Below are positions 56,128-64,000 of a DNA stretch of 64,000 nucleotides, piece after piece; within the stretch, counting starts at the first letter, position 1, and every line of letters begins with the position of its first letter. A program made the translations under genes and the position numbers. The stretch lies in assembly GCF_022200785.1 (NCBI RefSeq), contig NZ_CP087585.1, positions 2,108,001 to 2,172,000 on the forward strand. Reading direction: 5' to 3'. This stretch comes from Pedobacter mucosus (GTDB lineage: Bacteria > Bacteroidota > Bacteroidia > Sphingobacteriales > Sphingobacteriaceae). Below the pieces are notes generated by a model. It did no database searches. It worked only from the letters and a program-made list of their open reading frames with translations, and was not told the origin of the DNA.

Positions 56128-56763
56128 ATGAAAAACATTAAAAACATCATTTTTGATTACGGAAATGTAATTTTTGAAATTGATTTTACGATAACCCAGG
56201 CTGCATTCAAAAACCTCGGCATTAACAATATTGAAAGCTTTTTTTCACATAAATCGCATCATCAAATCTTTAATGATTTTGAAACAGCGGCAATTTCTCC
56301 GGAAAATTTTAGAGAAGAAATAAGAAAAGCAGCAAATAATAATGCTTTAACAGATCAAGAAATTGATAGTACCTGGAATAGTTTACTAATTGGAACAATC
56401 CAAGCGAATCATGATATATTATTAAAAGTAAAGGAGAAATATCGTACTTTTCTTTTAAGTAATAATAACGAAATCCATTACGAATGGATAATCAATTACC
56501 TTAAAACTACGTTTGCAATAAACAACTATGATGACTATTTCGAGAAGGCTTACTTCTCTCAGCATATGAAATTAAGGAAACCCAATATTAACATCTTTGA
56601 GCAGGTTTTGAAAGAGAATAACCTCGACCCAGCAGAAACTTTATTTATTGATGATAGTCCGCAACATATCGAGGGCGCAAAAAAAGTAGGCTTAAATACC
56701 TTATTAATGACCGTTAAACCATCAGAATTAGCAGTATTTTTAAAAGAAAACGAAATTATTTAA
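56128..56763 (+). CDS. HAD-IA family phosphatase
   Basis: A 211-residue HAD hydrolase. Motif I is FDYGNVIFEID (Asp 10), motif II is FLLSNNNEIHYEW, the motif III Lys is near HMKLRKPN, and motif IV is FIDDSPQHIEGAKKVG. The helical cap lies at about 20-85. Substrate unknown. Its stop codon is directly followed by the DUF962 gene, so they are co-transcribed. Confidence 0.88.
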   Translation: MKNIKNIIFDYGNVIFEIDFTITQAAFKNLGINNIESFFSHKSHHQIFNDFETAAISPENFREEIRKAANNNALTDQEIDSTWNSLLIGTIQANHDILLKVKEKYRTFLLSNNNEIHYEWIINYLKTTFAINNYDDYFEKAYFSQHMKLRKPNINIFEQVLKENNLDPAETLFIDDSPQHIEGAKKVGLNTLLMTVKPSELAVFLKENEII

Positions 56764-56769
56764 TTGTTG

Positions 56770-57093
56770 ATGGAAGAAAAAAAATTCAAATCGCTGAAGG
56801 AATTTTATCCTTATTATTTAACAGAACATAAAAATACCACTTCCAGAATTCTGCACTTTATTGGGACAGGATTGGTCGTGTTAATTTTTCTTACTGGCTT
56901 CTTGTTTCACAATTGGCATTTTTTTCTAGCCATGCCAATTGTTGGTTATGGTTTCGCTTGGGTTGGCCATTATTTTTTCGAGAAAAATAAACCTGCAACT
57001 TTCAAATATCCTGGATATAGTTTTGCAAGTGATTTTATTTTGTTCTACGATTTATTAACTGGTAAGCAACCATTTAGCGTCAAAAAAGCTTAA
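56770..57093 (+). CDS. DUF962/Mpo1-like membrane protein
   Basis: 107 residues from the ATG at 56770; two TTG codons precede it directly. The motif FYPYYLTEHKNTTSRILHFI and later YGFAWVGHYFFEKNKPATFK match DUF962, whose yeast member Mpo1 is a dioxygenase in fatty acid alpha-oxidation. Three membrane helices are visible. It follows the HAD gene within 10 bases. Confidence 0.85.
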   Translation: MEEKKFKSLKEFYPYYLTEHKNTTSRILHFIGTGLVVLIFLTGFLFHNWHFFLAMPIVGYGFAWVGHYFFEKNKPATFKYPGYSFASDFILFYDLLTGKQPFSVKKA

Positions 57094-57141
57094 TACCTCT
57101 AATATTACTCAATCCTATGGTTTAGAACCCAATTAAATTAA

Positions 57142-57200
57142 ACCCGACTGAAGCGATATCCCTCAATCCTTCATTGAGGATTTAGCGGAAGGCGGGACTG
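57142..57200. repeat. REP-like palindromic intergenic element
   Basis: Contains a perfect 7-bp hairpin CCTCAAT-CCTTC-ATTGAGG (57161-57179) flanked by CCCGACTGAAGCG and GCGGAAGGCGGG, which are imperfectly complementary. It lies in the convergent gap between DUF962 and proline dehydrogenase. It looks like a dispersed intergenic repeat, but its copy number cannot be judged from one window. Confidence 0.45.
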
Positions 57201-57250
57201 AAAAATCAAAAGGATTACCGAACGCTCCTTTCCGAAAAATGAAACGTTAA

Positions 57251-58435
57251 TTATAATGCTCTTCTTTTCAGTTCTCTTTCAATCAGCCCTAATTCTCTAC
57301 CTGTCTGACCTTTAACAGAAGTATTTTCCTGTGCTCTTCTAAATAAATAAGGCATAACTGATTTTATTGGTCCGTATGGAACATACTTTGCCACATTGTA
57401 ATCTGCATCGGCCAGGTTGAAGCTTAAGTTATCACTCATGCCTAATAACTGTGAAAAATACACGTGTGTGTGGTTGTGAATAATTTTCTTTTCATCCAAA
57501 AGATAGGTTAGCAAACGGCAGCTATCTTCATTATGAGTTCCAGCAACAATGGCAATTTCTTCAACATAATCGACGCAATAACGCAATGCAGCATTATAAT
57601 CTTTATCTGTTGTTTCCTTATCAGGCTGAATCGGCGAAGGATAACCATTTTCTAAAGCTCGTTTTCGCTCCTTTTCCATATAAGCACCACGTACTATTTT
57701 TACGCCTAAAATAAAACCTGCGGCTTTTGCAATCAGGTGATCAGCTTTTAAATCTGCCAGCTTATCCTTGCGATACATTTGATAAGTATTATAAACGATA
57801 ATGCGTTCTTTATTAAATTTTTGCATCATTTCTAGTGCCAGTTCATCAATGGTGTTTTGTATCCAAGTTTCCTCGGCATCAATCATAACGGGCACTTTTT
57901 TATCAAAAGCTGTTTTACAAATCAGTTCGCATCGCAGTTTTACTTTCTCAAACTCAGCTTTTTCATCTTGAGATAAATTTTGTTTTGCATCTAGCTTTTC
58001 CAGCAAAGCAAAGCGACCAATACCAGTAATTTTAAACACCGTAATTGGGATTTTAGAATCTCCATCAGCACGTAGAATCGTGCTTATAATTTCTGTACAG
58101 GTATCATCAAAAATCGACTCTTCGTCTTCACCCTCAACTGAATAATCTAAAATTGTTCCAACCCTTCCTTTATTTAATTGATCAATGGTGTGATCACATT
58201 CGGAGATAGTTTCTCCACCACAAAATTGTTGAAATATGGTTACTTTAATGGCTCCTTGAACGGGTAAACCAATATTTAAAAAGAAATTTGTTATTGCCGG
58301 ACCAACTTTTGTTAAAAAATTATTTCCAATCATTTTAAAAAGCCAAAATGCTTTCTTTAATTCTGCATTGGTTTTTTGACGGAAGGCAACTTCCGTATTG
58401 TCGAAATTAGGTTGCTTATTTGTGGATAAATCCAT
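57251..58435 (-). CDS. Proline dehydrogenase
   Basis: A 394-residue FAD enzyme oxidising proline to delta-1-pyrroline-5-carboxylate. The PRODH TIM barrel is seen from about residue 90: FKITGIGRFALLEKL, PVMIDAEETWIQNTIDELAL, IVYNTYQMYRKDKLADL, GVKIVRGAYMEKERKRA near 265, AGTHNEDSC near 315, and YVPYGPIKSVMPYLFRRAQEN near the end. It is monofunctional, without the P5C dehydrogenase domain of PutA. A TAATTTTG -7 box lies about 30 bases upstream. Confidence 0.93.
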   Translation of the reverse strand: MDLSTNKQPNFDNTEVAFRQKTNAELKKAFWLFKMIGNNFLTKVGPAITNFFLNIGLPVQGAIKVTIFQQFCGGETISECDHTIDQLNKGRVGTILDYSVEGEDEESIFDDTCTEIISTILRADGDSKIPITVFKITGIGRFALLEKLDAKQNLSQDEKAEFEKVKLRCELICKTAFDKKVPVMIDAEETWIQNTIDELALEMMQKFNKERIIVYNTYQMYRKDKLADLKADHLIAKAAGFILGVKIVRGAYMEKERKRALENGYPSPIQPDKETTDKDYNAALRYCVDYVEEIAIVAGTHNEDSCRLLTYLLDEKKIIHNHTHVYFSQLLGMSDNLSFNLADADYNVAKYVPYGPIKSVMPYLFRRAQENTSVKGQTGRELGLIERELKRRAL

Positions 58436-58515
58436 ATTTACGGTATGATAAGTCAGATTGATGCAAAATTATAAAAAGCATCCATTGATGGAAACATAAA
58501 ATCTTTTATTAATTG

Positions 58516-58523
58516 TATTTTTG
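58516..58523 (+). promoter_or_regulatory. -7 box for the S4 protein-aroB operon
   Basis: TATTTTTG matches TAnnTTTG, only 7 bases before the ATG at 58531. The transcript would be almost leaderless. Confidence 0.45.
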
Positions 58524-58530
58524 TACTAAA

Positions 58531-58737
58531 ATGATACAATTCAAACTAGAAGGCGAATTTATTCCGCTAATACAATTACTAAAAGCAACAGGATTAGTGG
58601 GTAGCGGTGGCGATGCACAAACTGTTGTAGAAGATGGTTTAGTTAAATGTAACGGCGAAGTAGATTTCCGCAAGCGTTTAAAAGTACGTGTTGGCGATAT
58701 AATTACTTACAACAACAATAAAATTGAAGTAATATAA
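58531..58737 (+). CDS. S4-domain RNA-binding protein, YbcJ-like
   Basis: 68 residues from the ATG at 58531; six more codons are open upstream. The S4 motif is FIPLIQLLKATGLVGSGGDA then VVEDGLVKCNGEVDFRKRLK and VRVGDIITYNNNKIEVI. Such proteins bind structured RNA. Its stop overlaps the aroB start codon by one base (TAATG), so the two are translationally coupled. Confidence 0.88.
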   Translation: MIQFKLEGEFIPLIQLLKATGLVGSGGDAQTVVEDGLVKCNGEVDFRKRLKVRVGDIITYNNNKIEVI

Positions 58738-59795
58738 TGGAACCATTAACTAGCGCAGGCCATACTTTATACTTTGAAAGTGGTTTGGAAACATTAAAAA
58801 CGATTTTAGAAAGCAATAAATACAGTAAAGTTTTTGTTTTTGCCGATGAGCATACAAGCGAAATATGTTTACCTGTATTTCAATCTCTTTTAGATGATTA
58901 TGCTGAATTCGATTTAATTGAAACTTCTGCAGGGGAAGAAAATAAAAACATTGATTTCTGTATAGGAATTTGGAAAACCCTTCTGGATTTTGAAGCTGAT
59001 CGAAAAAGTTTGATGATCAATTTAGGTGGCGGTGTTATTACAGATATGGGTGGTTTTATCGCTTCAACTTATAAACGTGGTATTGATTTTATCAATGTTC
59101 CTACCACGCTTTTGGCTCAGGTTGATGCTTCTGTTGGTGGCAAAACCGGAATTGATATCGATAACGTAAAAAACATGGTTGGCACTTTTACGCTTCCACA
59201 AATGGTTTTTATTGAATCGGCTTTTTTAAAAACATTACCACAGCGAGAACTGTTATCAGGTTTTGCCGAAATGATTAAACATGGCTTAATTGCAGATAAA
59301 GCCTATTATGAAAAATTAAAATCCGGCGACTATTTATCGCCTTTATCTGAAGATATTTATCGTTCGGTAGAAATTAAAAACGATGTGGTAACCATCGATC
59401 CCTTAGAAAAAAATATACGTAAAATTTTAAATTTCGGACATACAATTGGTCATGCAGTAGAAAGTTACTCACTAGCAAATGATAAAAATCCTTTAACACA
59501 TGGTGAAGCAATAGCTATCGGATTTATTTGTGAAGCCGCATTATCTATTAAAAACAGCACATTATCAAAAGAGGAGTTGAATGATATAAGTAAATATATT
59601 CTTTCACTTTACCCAAAATACAACATTAAAAAAGAGAGTTTTGAAACGCTTTTAGAACTTATGCAAAGCGATAAAAAGAATGAAGATGGTAACATTCTTT
59701 TTTCTTTATTAGAGAATATTGGTAAATGCACTTTTAACTGCCGTGTAAGTACCAATGATATATTGAGCAGTTTAGATTATTATAATAGTTTATAA
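58737..59795 (+). CDS. aroB: 3-dehydroquinate synthase
   Basis: A 352-residue NAD- and metal-dependent enzyme, second step of the shikimate pathway. Family motifs are NLGGGVITDMGGFIASTYKRG near residue 95, VPTTLLAQVDASVGGKTGID near 120, ELLSGFAEMIKHGLI (metal Glu), and the metal His residues in NFGHTIGHAVE and LTHGEAIAIGF. It lies near the pheA and DAHP synthase genes, so aromatic synthesis genes are loosely clustered here. Confidence 0.96.
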   Translation: MEPLTSAGHTLYFESGLETLKTILESNKYSKVFVFADEHTSEICLPVFQSLLDDYAEFDLIETSAGEENKNIDFCIGIWKTLLDFEADRKSLMINLGGGVITDMGGFIASTYKRGIDFINVPTTLLAQVDASVGGKTGIDIDNVKNMVGTFTLPQMVFIESAFLKTLPQRELLSGFAEMIKHGLIADKAYYEKLKSGDYLSPLSEDIYRSVEIKNDVVTIDPLEKNIRKILNFGHTIGHAVESYSLANDKNPLTHGEAIAIGFICEAALSIKNSTLSKEELNDISKYILSLYPKYNIKKESFETLLELMQSDKKNEDGNILFSLLENIGKCTFNCRVSTNDILSSLDYYNSL

Positions 59796-59796
59796 A

Positions 59797-60762
59797 ATGA
59801 AATTTACAGCAGGCGATATCTCTGTCGGCACCTTATTCGGTTTTGTTATCGTGCTTACGCTCGTTGAGTTATATTTTAGCTACGTACACGATAGAAAATT
59901 ATATTCAAAACGCGATACCTGGACAAATGTATATTTGATGGTTGCCGCAATTTTAATCAACTTGGGTACTAAAACGGGAACTTTTTTTCTGTTAGATTAC
60001 TTTTATCAATTTAGATTATTTCAAATTTCTAACTTCTGGATTTATTGGATAGTTTTGATTTTAGCTCAGGATTTTTTATACTGGTTCTTACACACAACAG
60101 GTCATTATGTTCGCTTTTTTTGGGCAATGCATGTTACTCACCATTCATCCGAACACTTTAATTTAACAACAGGTTTTCGCTCAACGGTTTTTGAACCATT
60201 GTACCGCGTAATTTTCTACCTGCCATTGGCATTTATGGGTTTCACAGCAATGGACGTGCTTTTTGCTTACCTAATTACTCAAATATATGGCAATCTTGTA
60301 CATACCAGAACCATAGGAAAATTACATCCTTGGTTTGAATATGTTTTTGTTACGCCTTCTCATCACCGTGTTCATCATGCCAGCAATGTTCGTTACCTTG
60401 ATAAAAACATGGGTATGGTTTTAATTCTTTGGGATAGGTGGTTTGGTACTTTTCAAGAAGAAATTCCTGATGATGAAATTAAATATGGCTTAACTACTCA
60501 ACCAAAAGATACTGGCCCAGTGAATATCATTTTTCATGAATTTATAGCTTTGAAGGCTGATGTAAATAAAGCGCCAACTTTTAAAGATAAAATCAAATAC
60601 ATGCTTTATCCACCAGGTTGGAGCCATGATGGTAGCACTAAAATTGCTAAAGTGATGCAGCAAGAACTTCTTGAGGAAGAACGAAAAGTTGCTGAACTTA
60701 GAGAGCAAGAAAAAGTAAAAGATTTTAATGAGAAGCAACGAACATTAAGTTCTACAGGATAA
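59797..60762 (+). CDS. Sterol desaturase family membrane protein
   Basis: A 321-residue di-iron membrane oxygenase. His motifs are FLHTTGHYVRFFWAMHVTHH, SSEHFN, and SHHRVHHASNVRYLDKNMG. It has about four membrane helices and a Lys/Glu-rich C-terminal tail. It starts 1 base after aroB and is followed by an intrinsic terminator. A larger homologue lies at 7266-8522. Lipid substrate unknown. Confidence 0.88.
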   Translation: MKFTAGDISVGTLFGFVIVLTLVELYFSYVHDRKLYSKRDTWTNVYLMVAAILINLGTKTGTFFLLDYFYQFRLFQISNFWIYWIVLILAQDFLYWFLHTTGHYVRFFWAMHVTHHSSEHFNLTTGFRSTVFEPLYRVIFYLPLAFMGFTAMDVLFAYLITQIYGNLVHTRTIGKLHPWFEYVFVTPSHHRVHHASNVRYLDKNMGMVLILWDRWFGTFQEEIPDDEIKYGLTTQPKDTGPVNIIFHEFIALKADVNKAPTFKDKIKYMLYPPGWSHDGSTKIAKVMQQELLEEERKVAELREQEKVKDFNEKQRTLSSTG

Positions 60763-60768
60763 TATTGG

Positions 60769-60795
60769 CGGTCTGAAATTTACAGGCCGTTTTTT
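60769..60795 (+). terminator. Intrinsic terminator after the aroB operon
   Basis: The stem CGGTCTG/CAGGCCG (one G-U pair) with a 7-base loop is followed by a run of six T bases at 60790-60795. Confidence 0.75.
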
Positions 60796-60900
60796 GTTGA
60801 ACAGATTTTTGTGATTAGATATTTTTTCCGCCTAATATCCTTTCTCCTTAGTGTTGGCAAGAAGTAAGATTAACTTGCAATTTTTCTTAGATTTAAATTA

Positions 60901-61311
60901 ATGGAAAAAGCTAAGAAAGAAAATCTTTGGCACTACAACAGGAATCTAAGGGGTTTTGCAAATGCAAATCGAAAAAACATGACCAAGGCTGAAGCCTGCA
61001 TTTGGAAGTTTCTTTTAAGCAGCAAACAAATGATGGGTTATTCATTTCGTAGACAAAGACCAATACTAAATTTCATTGCCGATTTCATGTGTAAAGAATT
61101 GATGTTAATTATCGAAGTCGACGGATTAACCCATGATTGGGAATCAATAGCTGAAAACGATATTCTTAGAGGTAAAGCACTTTCTGAAATTGGTTATACC
61201 ATAATTCATTTTAATGATGATGAAGTTTTAAACGATATGGAAAATGTGAACAGAGCAATTTGCTTTTATATTGAGGACTTTGTAAATGGACAGATTAATC
61301 AACAAATATAA
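60901..61311 (+). CDS. DUF559 endonuclease-like protein
   Basis: A 136-residue protein of the DUF559 group (Vsr/PD-(D/E)xK fold). Visible features are NMTKAEACIWKFLL, GYSFRRQRPILNF, the acidic cluster IADFMCKELMLIIEVDG near 60-75, and GYTIIHFNDDEVLND. These proteins resemble single-domain DNA nucleases; the target is unknown. It is next to a large palindromic element of the kind often seen beside such genes. Confidence 0.8.
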   Translation: MEKAKKENLWHYNRNLRGFANANRKNMTKAEACIWKFLLSSKQMMGYSFRRQRPILNFIADFMCKELMLIIEVDGLTHDWESIAENDILRGKALSEIGYTIIHFNDDEVLNDMENVNRAICFYIEDFVNGQINQQI

Positions 61312-61340
61312 TTTTTACAGCTAAGCGGTTGTGCGATTTG

Positions 61341-61455
61341 CTATCCCCCTCTTCGAGGGGGCAGGGGGAGGATTTTTAGATTATTTATATTCGAAATCGA
61401 ACTTTTGATAAAAACCACCCCCGTTGATTCCCCCGCCAGCGGGGGAGACAGGATG
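61341..61455. repeat. Two-hairpin inverted repeat element (BIME-like)
   Basis: Hairpin 1 is CCCCCTC-TTC-GAGGGGG (61345-61361). Hairpin 2 is CCCCCGC-CA-GCGGGGG (61430-61445). Between them, AGGGGGAGGATTTTTA and TAAAAACCACCCCC are inverted partners. The whole is a pair of facing hairpins with a 30-base AT-rich middle. It directly follows the DUF559 gene. Confidence 0.7.
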
Positions 61456-61610
61456 CAAACCCGCAAATTGCATAAACGATACCTTAATCAAACTATAAAA
61501 AAATTTGTAGATAGCCCCTGATATTAATTAAATAGACATTTCATACCCATCATCAAAATAGCCTAAATGAAACAAAATTTAATTTTACTGAAATTATTTT
61601 CATTTTCCTA

Positions 61611-61640
61611 TTGACAAATTAAATTTTGTTGTTACATTTG
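61611..61640 (+). promoter_or_regulatory. Promoter of the pheA attenuator transcript
   Basis: TTGAC at 61611-61615, then 19 bases between TTG and the -7 box TACATTTG at 61633-61640. This is a complete Bacteroidota-type promoter, about 16 bases before the leader ATG. The 150 bases between the palindromic element and this promoter show nothing else. Confidence 0.8.
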
Positions 61641-61656
61641 GCTCAACGAAAAAACA

Positions 61657-61719
61657 ATGGAATTAACAAACACATATTACTTTGGTTACTTTTACTATTT
61701 TAGTAAGAGCCGGGGCTAA
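61657..61719 (+). CDS. Tyr/Phe leader peptide of the pheA attenuator
   Basis: A 20-codon ORF with the run YYFGYFYYF: five Tyr and three Phe in nine codons. This is the composition expected of an aromatic-amino-acid attenuator. The stop codon directly adjoins the antiterminator strand. Stalling at Tyr/Phe codons would leave 61709-61717 free to pair with the terminator's 5' arm. Confidence 0.9.
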   Translation: MELTNTYYFGYFYYFSKSRG

Positions 61720-61766
61720 TATGCAAAAAGATATATAACAATATAAAATGTATAAAAAGTCCCGGC
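61709..61766 (+). promoter_or_regulatory. Antiterminator of the pheA attenuator
   Basis: GCCGGGGCT (61709-61717) can pair with AGTCCCGGC (61758-61766), nine pairs including one G-U. The second strand is the 5' arm of the terminator, so the two structures are mutually exclusive. Confidence 0.8.
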
Positions 61767-61785
61767 AAATAGCCGGGACTTTTTT
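61754..61785 (+). terminator. Attenuator terminator before pheA
   Basis: A 13-bp perfect stem (AAAAAGTCCCGGC and GCCGGGACTTTTT) with a 5-base loop and a T-run, ending 13 bases before the pheA start codon. Confidence 0.9.
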
Positions 61786-61798
61786 GTTTTACACAAAA

Positions 61799-62632
61799 AT
61801 GGAAACCAGAAAACGAGTAGCAATTCAAGGTATTAAAGCATCTTTCCATGAGGAGGCCGCATACAAATTCTTCGGACAGGATATTGACACGATTGAATGT
61901 AATTCATTTAAAGAGACTTGCGATAAATTGGAAAAAAACGATGCCGATTTTGTTGTTATGGCCATAGAAAATTCAATCGCAGGAAGCCTTTTACCAAATT
62001 ATACGCTTATCCGCGATTTTGGTTTCTCAGTTGTAGGTGAGGTTTATCTTCCAATTCAGTTGCACTTAATGGCTTTACCAGGTGTAAAATTTGAGGATGT
62101 AAAAATCGTAACCTCCCATCCTATTGCCATTCGCCAATGCATCGATTTCTTTTACGACTATCCAAATATAAAAATTGTGGAAAGTAATGATACGGCAGCC
62201 TGTGCAAAACGGATTCAAGATGAGCAACTAAAAGACACGATGGCCATTGCAAATAGCCTAGCCGCTGATCTTTACGGCTTAAATATTTTAGAAAGAAGAG
62301 TAGAATCAAATAAAAAAAATTACACTCGTTTTCATATCCTGAAAAAAGATAAAACGGATGAAGGAAAGAAAATTAATAAAGCATCAATCTGTTTTCAGGT
62401 TGGCCACAAAGCTGGCTCATTAGCAACTGTATTAAATATCTTTGCCGAACAAGAGGTAAGCTTAACAAAAATACAATCTATGCCGGTACTTGGTAAAAGA
62501 AATGAATATTACTTTTATGTGGATTTAGAATGGCCAACAACCGAAAAGTACGATAAAGCCATTAGAAAAGCTTTGAAGTATACATCGAACTTTAACATTC
62601 TCGGAGAATATCAAAAGAACGATAAAGTATAA
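61799..62632 (+). CDS. pheA: Prephenate dehydratase
   Basis: 277 residues from the ATG at 61799. The frame extends 17 codons upstream into the attenuator terminator, so that part is not coding. The enzyme makes phenylpyruvate from prephenate. Family motifs are VAIQGIKASFHEEAAYKFFG, VMAIENSIAGSLLPNYTLIR, ESNDTAACAKRI and the ACT domain start GSLATVLNIFAEQEVSLTKIQSMPV, seen near residue 200. It lacks a chorismate mutase domain, which the next gene supplies. It is regulated by the Tyr/Phe attenuator just upstream. Confidence 0.95.
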   Translation: METRKRVAIQGIKASFHEEAAYKFFGQDIDTIECNSFKETCDKLEKNDADFVVMAIENSIAGSLLPNYTLIRDFGFSVVGEVYLPIQLHLMALPGVKFEDVKIVTSHPIAIRQCIDFFYDYPNIKIVESNDTAACAKRIQDEQLKDTMAIANSLAADLYGLNILERRVESNKKNYTRFHILKKDKTDEGKKINKASICFQVGHKAGSLATVLNIFAEQEVSLTKIQSMPVLGKRNEYYFYVDLEWPTTEKYDKAIRKALKYTSNFNILGEYQKNDKV

Positions 62633-62749
62633 TTGAATTACGATTTTAGATTTACGAATTTAGAATCAACGATAAATAATAAAACATTTAACATTTAGAA
62701 TATAATCGCAATCCGACATCGGAATTCGAACTTTAAACAACCCAATATC

Positions 62750-63889
62750 ATGAAACTTAATTTAAACATTCAGCCCTTAAACACTTGGTTAACTATTAAC
62801 AACGAACCTTTAATAATTTCGGGTCCTTGTAGTGCAGAAACTGAAGAACAATTATTAACTACAGCACATTTATTAGCTGCAACTGGTAAAGTATCGGTTT
62901 TAAGAGCTGGAATCTGGAAGCCTAGAACTCGTCCAGGAGAATTTGAAGGCATTGGAAGCATTGGTTTACAATGGTTAAAACGTGCTAAAGAAGAAACTGG
63001 ATTACCTATAGCAGTTGAGGTTGCAAATGCAAAACATGTAGAAGAAGCTTTGTCGGCAGGTGTTGATATCCTTTGGATTGGAGCACGTTCTACAGTAAAC
63101 CCATTTACAGTTCAGGAAATTGCTGATGCTTTAAAAGGTGTAGATATTCCTGTATTAGTTAAAAATCCGATAAATCCTGATTTACAATTATGGATTGGCG
63201 CTTTGGAACGTATAAATGGTGCTGGTATTACTAAATTAGGTGCTATTCACCGCGGATTTTCATCATACGAAAAAAGCTCTTTCCGTAACGAACCAATGTG
63301 GGAACTTGCTATCCAATTGAAAACACTTTGTCCGGATTTGCCTATCATTAACGATCCAAGTCATATTTGTGGTAACCGTGAGCTAATTCCTTACATTTCT
63401 CAAAAAGCTTTAGATTTAGATATGCAAGGTTTGATGATCGAATCTCATATCGATCCATCAGTAGCCTGGACAGATGCCAAACAACAACTTACGCCAGCTG
63501 CATTATCAGAATTGGTTAGCCGTTTAACGGTTCGTGAACCAGAATCACAAAATGAGGCTTTTGTTGATAAATTAGCTGATTTACGTGCTTCAATTGATAA
63601 AATCGATGATATTCTATTACAGAAATTAAGCGAACGTATGGCTATTGTGGAAAAGATTGGTGAATTTAAACGCGATAACCAAGTTACTATTCTTCAGGTT
63701 AACCGTTGGGATGCCATCATCAAGAAAGGACATGCCTTTGCAAAAGCACTTAAGCTAGATTTAAACTTCACAGAGAAATTTCTAGAACTTATGCATGCTG
63801 AATCCATCCGTAAGCAAACAGAAATTATGAATGCTGGCAAATCTGAACAAGGCATTGCAGCAGAACAACATACTGAAGTTAAAGCTTAA
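62750..63889 (+). CDS. Bifunctional DAHP synthase / chorismate mutase
   Basis: A 379-residue fusion. Residues about 1-265 are a type I-beta DAHP synthase (GPCSAETEEQLL, LRAGIWKPRTRPGEFEGIG, LVKNPINPDLQLWIGALERI, NDPSHICGNRELIPYIS). Residues about 275-360 are an AroQ chorismate mutase (LADLRASIDKIDDILLQKLSERMAIVEKIGEFKRDN in outline). It catalyses the first step of aromatic synthesis and the branch to prephenate, the substrate of the upstream pheA. It starts 117 bases after pheA, so both likely lie under the attenuator. Confidence 0.94.
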   Translation: MKLNLNIQPLNTWLTINNEPLIISGPCSAETEEQLLTTAHLLAATGKVSVLRAGIWKPRTRPGEFEGIGSIGLQWLKRAKEETGLPIAVEVANAKHVEEALSAGVDILWIGARSTVNPFTVQEIADALKGVDIPVLVKNPINPDLQLWIGALERINGAGITKLGAIHRGFSSYEKSSFRNEPMWELAIQLKTLCPDLPIINDPSHICGNRELIPYISQKALDLDMQGLMIESHIDPSVAWTDAKQQLTPAALSELVSRLTVREPESQNEAFVDKLADLRASIDKIDDILLQKLSERMAIVEKIGEFKRDNQVTILQVNRWDAIIKKGHAFAKALKLDLNFTEKFLELMHAESIRKQTEIMNAGKSEQGIAAEQHTEVKA

Positions 63890-63950
63890 GAAAGCTAGAA
63901 GGCTGAACGGTAAAAGGTTGAGGGCTTCAAACCCAAAGCTTATATACCAA

Positions 63951-64000
63951 AGTCTAAATTACCACGTCATTGTTAGGCACAGTTTATCCTGAAATTTCGG
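63951..64000. repeat. Partial intergenic repeat at the window edge
   Basis: The last 50 bases contain CGTCATTGTTAGGCACAG, close to the CGTCATTGCGAGGCAC-type repeats scattered in many Bacteroidota intergenic regions. It runs off the window, so it is only a tentative call. Confidence 0.35.

Noticed and set aside
61748..61798. pheA starting at the ATG at 61748
   Set aside because: That start lies in the attenuator stem; the encoded 17 residues are not family-like, and METRKRVAIQG at 61799 fits.
1..64000. CRISPR arrays, prophage, transposases, rRNA operons
   Set aside because: No regularly spaced direct repeats of CRISPR type, no phage or transposase proteins and no rRNA sequence were seen.

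Overview
The window looks like chromosomal DNA of a Bacteroidota bacterium of the Sphingobacteriaceae, most like Pedobacter. Supporting signs are the low GC content, three SusC/SusD (RagA/RagB) pairs, several promoters of the TTG-N19-TAnnTTTG type, weak Shine-Dalgarno sequences, and families common in that group (DUF3072, DUF6965, TIGR03643/DUF2805, PafA-era phosphatases, sterol desaturases). This is an assignment from gene content, not a database match.

Layout. 1-5.2 kb: a flavin-transfer redox module (apbE, a PepSY-flavodoxin-reductase fusion, a DUF2271 protein with a candidate flavinylation site, an ankyrin protein). 5.4-8.5 kb: small housekeeping genes, an alcohol dehydrogenase, a sterol desaturase. 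8.6-18.4 kb: a tRNA-Cys, an LLM monooxygenase/ATP-grasp pair, a second degenerate tRNA-Cys-like gene, then a SusC-SusD-M14 peptidase operon. A shared palindromic operator precedes both operons, and a 43-codon leader ORF precedes susC. 18.5-24.3 kb: hydrolases, a PiT phosphate transporter and a universal stress protein. 24.4-37.3 kb: two phosphate-scavenging operons (a YncE-propeller/phosphoesterase; and SusC-SusD-PI-PLC-alkaline phosphatase-PHP hydrolase). Each is preceded by four 5-bp repeats at exact 11-bp spacing, placed identically to a -7 box, as expected of a PhoB-type activator site.

38.0-52.0 kb: a LacI-controlled locus with a divergent GH28, a SGLT-type symporter, a LacI regulator, inositol oxygenase, SusC, SusD, a heparan-alpha-glucosaminide N-acetyltransferase-like protein broken by one in-frame stop, and a GH89 alpha-N-acetylglucosaminidase. 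Three LacI-like operators lie in it. Read together with the neighbouring PI-PLC operon, this is the most interesting region. The enzymes would fit stepwise dismantling of GlcN/GlcNAc-alpha-inositol lipid head groups (GPI anchors or plant GIPCs), with phosphate going to one operon and GlcNAc and inositol to the other. That substrate is an inference.

52.1-57.1 kb: a tandem pair of PqiA-type membrane proteins, two cold-shock proteins, a possible 32-residue membrane microprotein, a HAD phosphatase and a DUF962 protein. 57.2-63.9 kb: proline dehydrogenase, then an aromatic amino acid region (S4 protein, aroB, sterol desaturase, a DUF559 nuclease next to a palindromic repeat, and pheA plus DAHP synthase/chorismate mutase). 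A textbook Tyr/Phe attenuator (promoter, leader peptide, antiterminator, terminator) precedes pheA and appears to control it.
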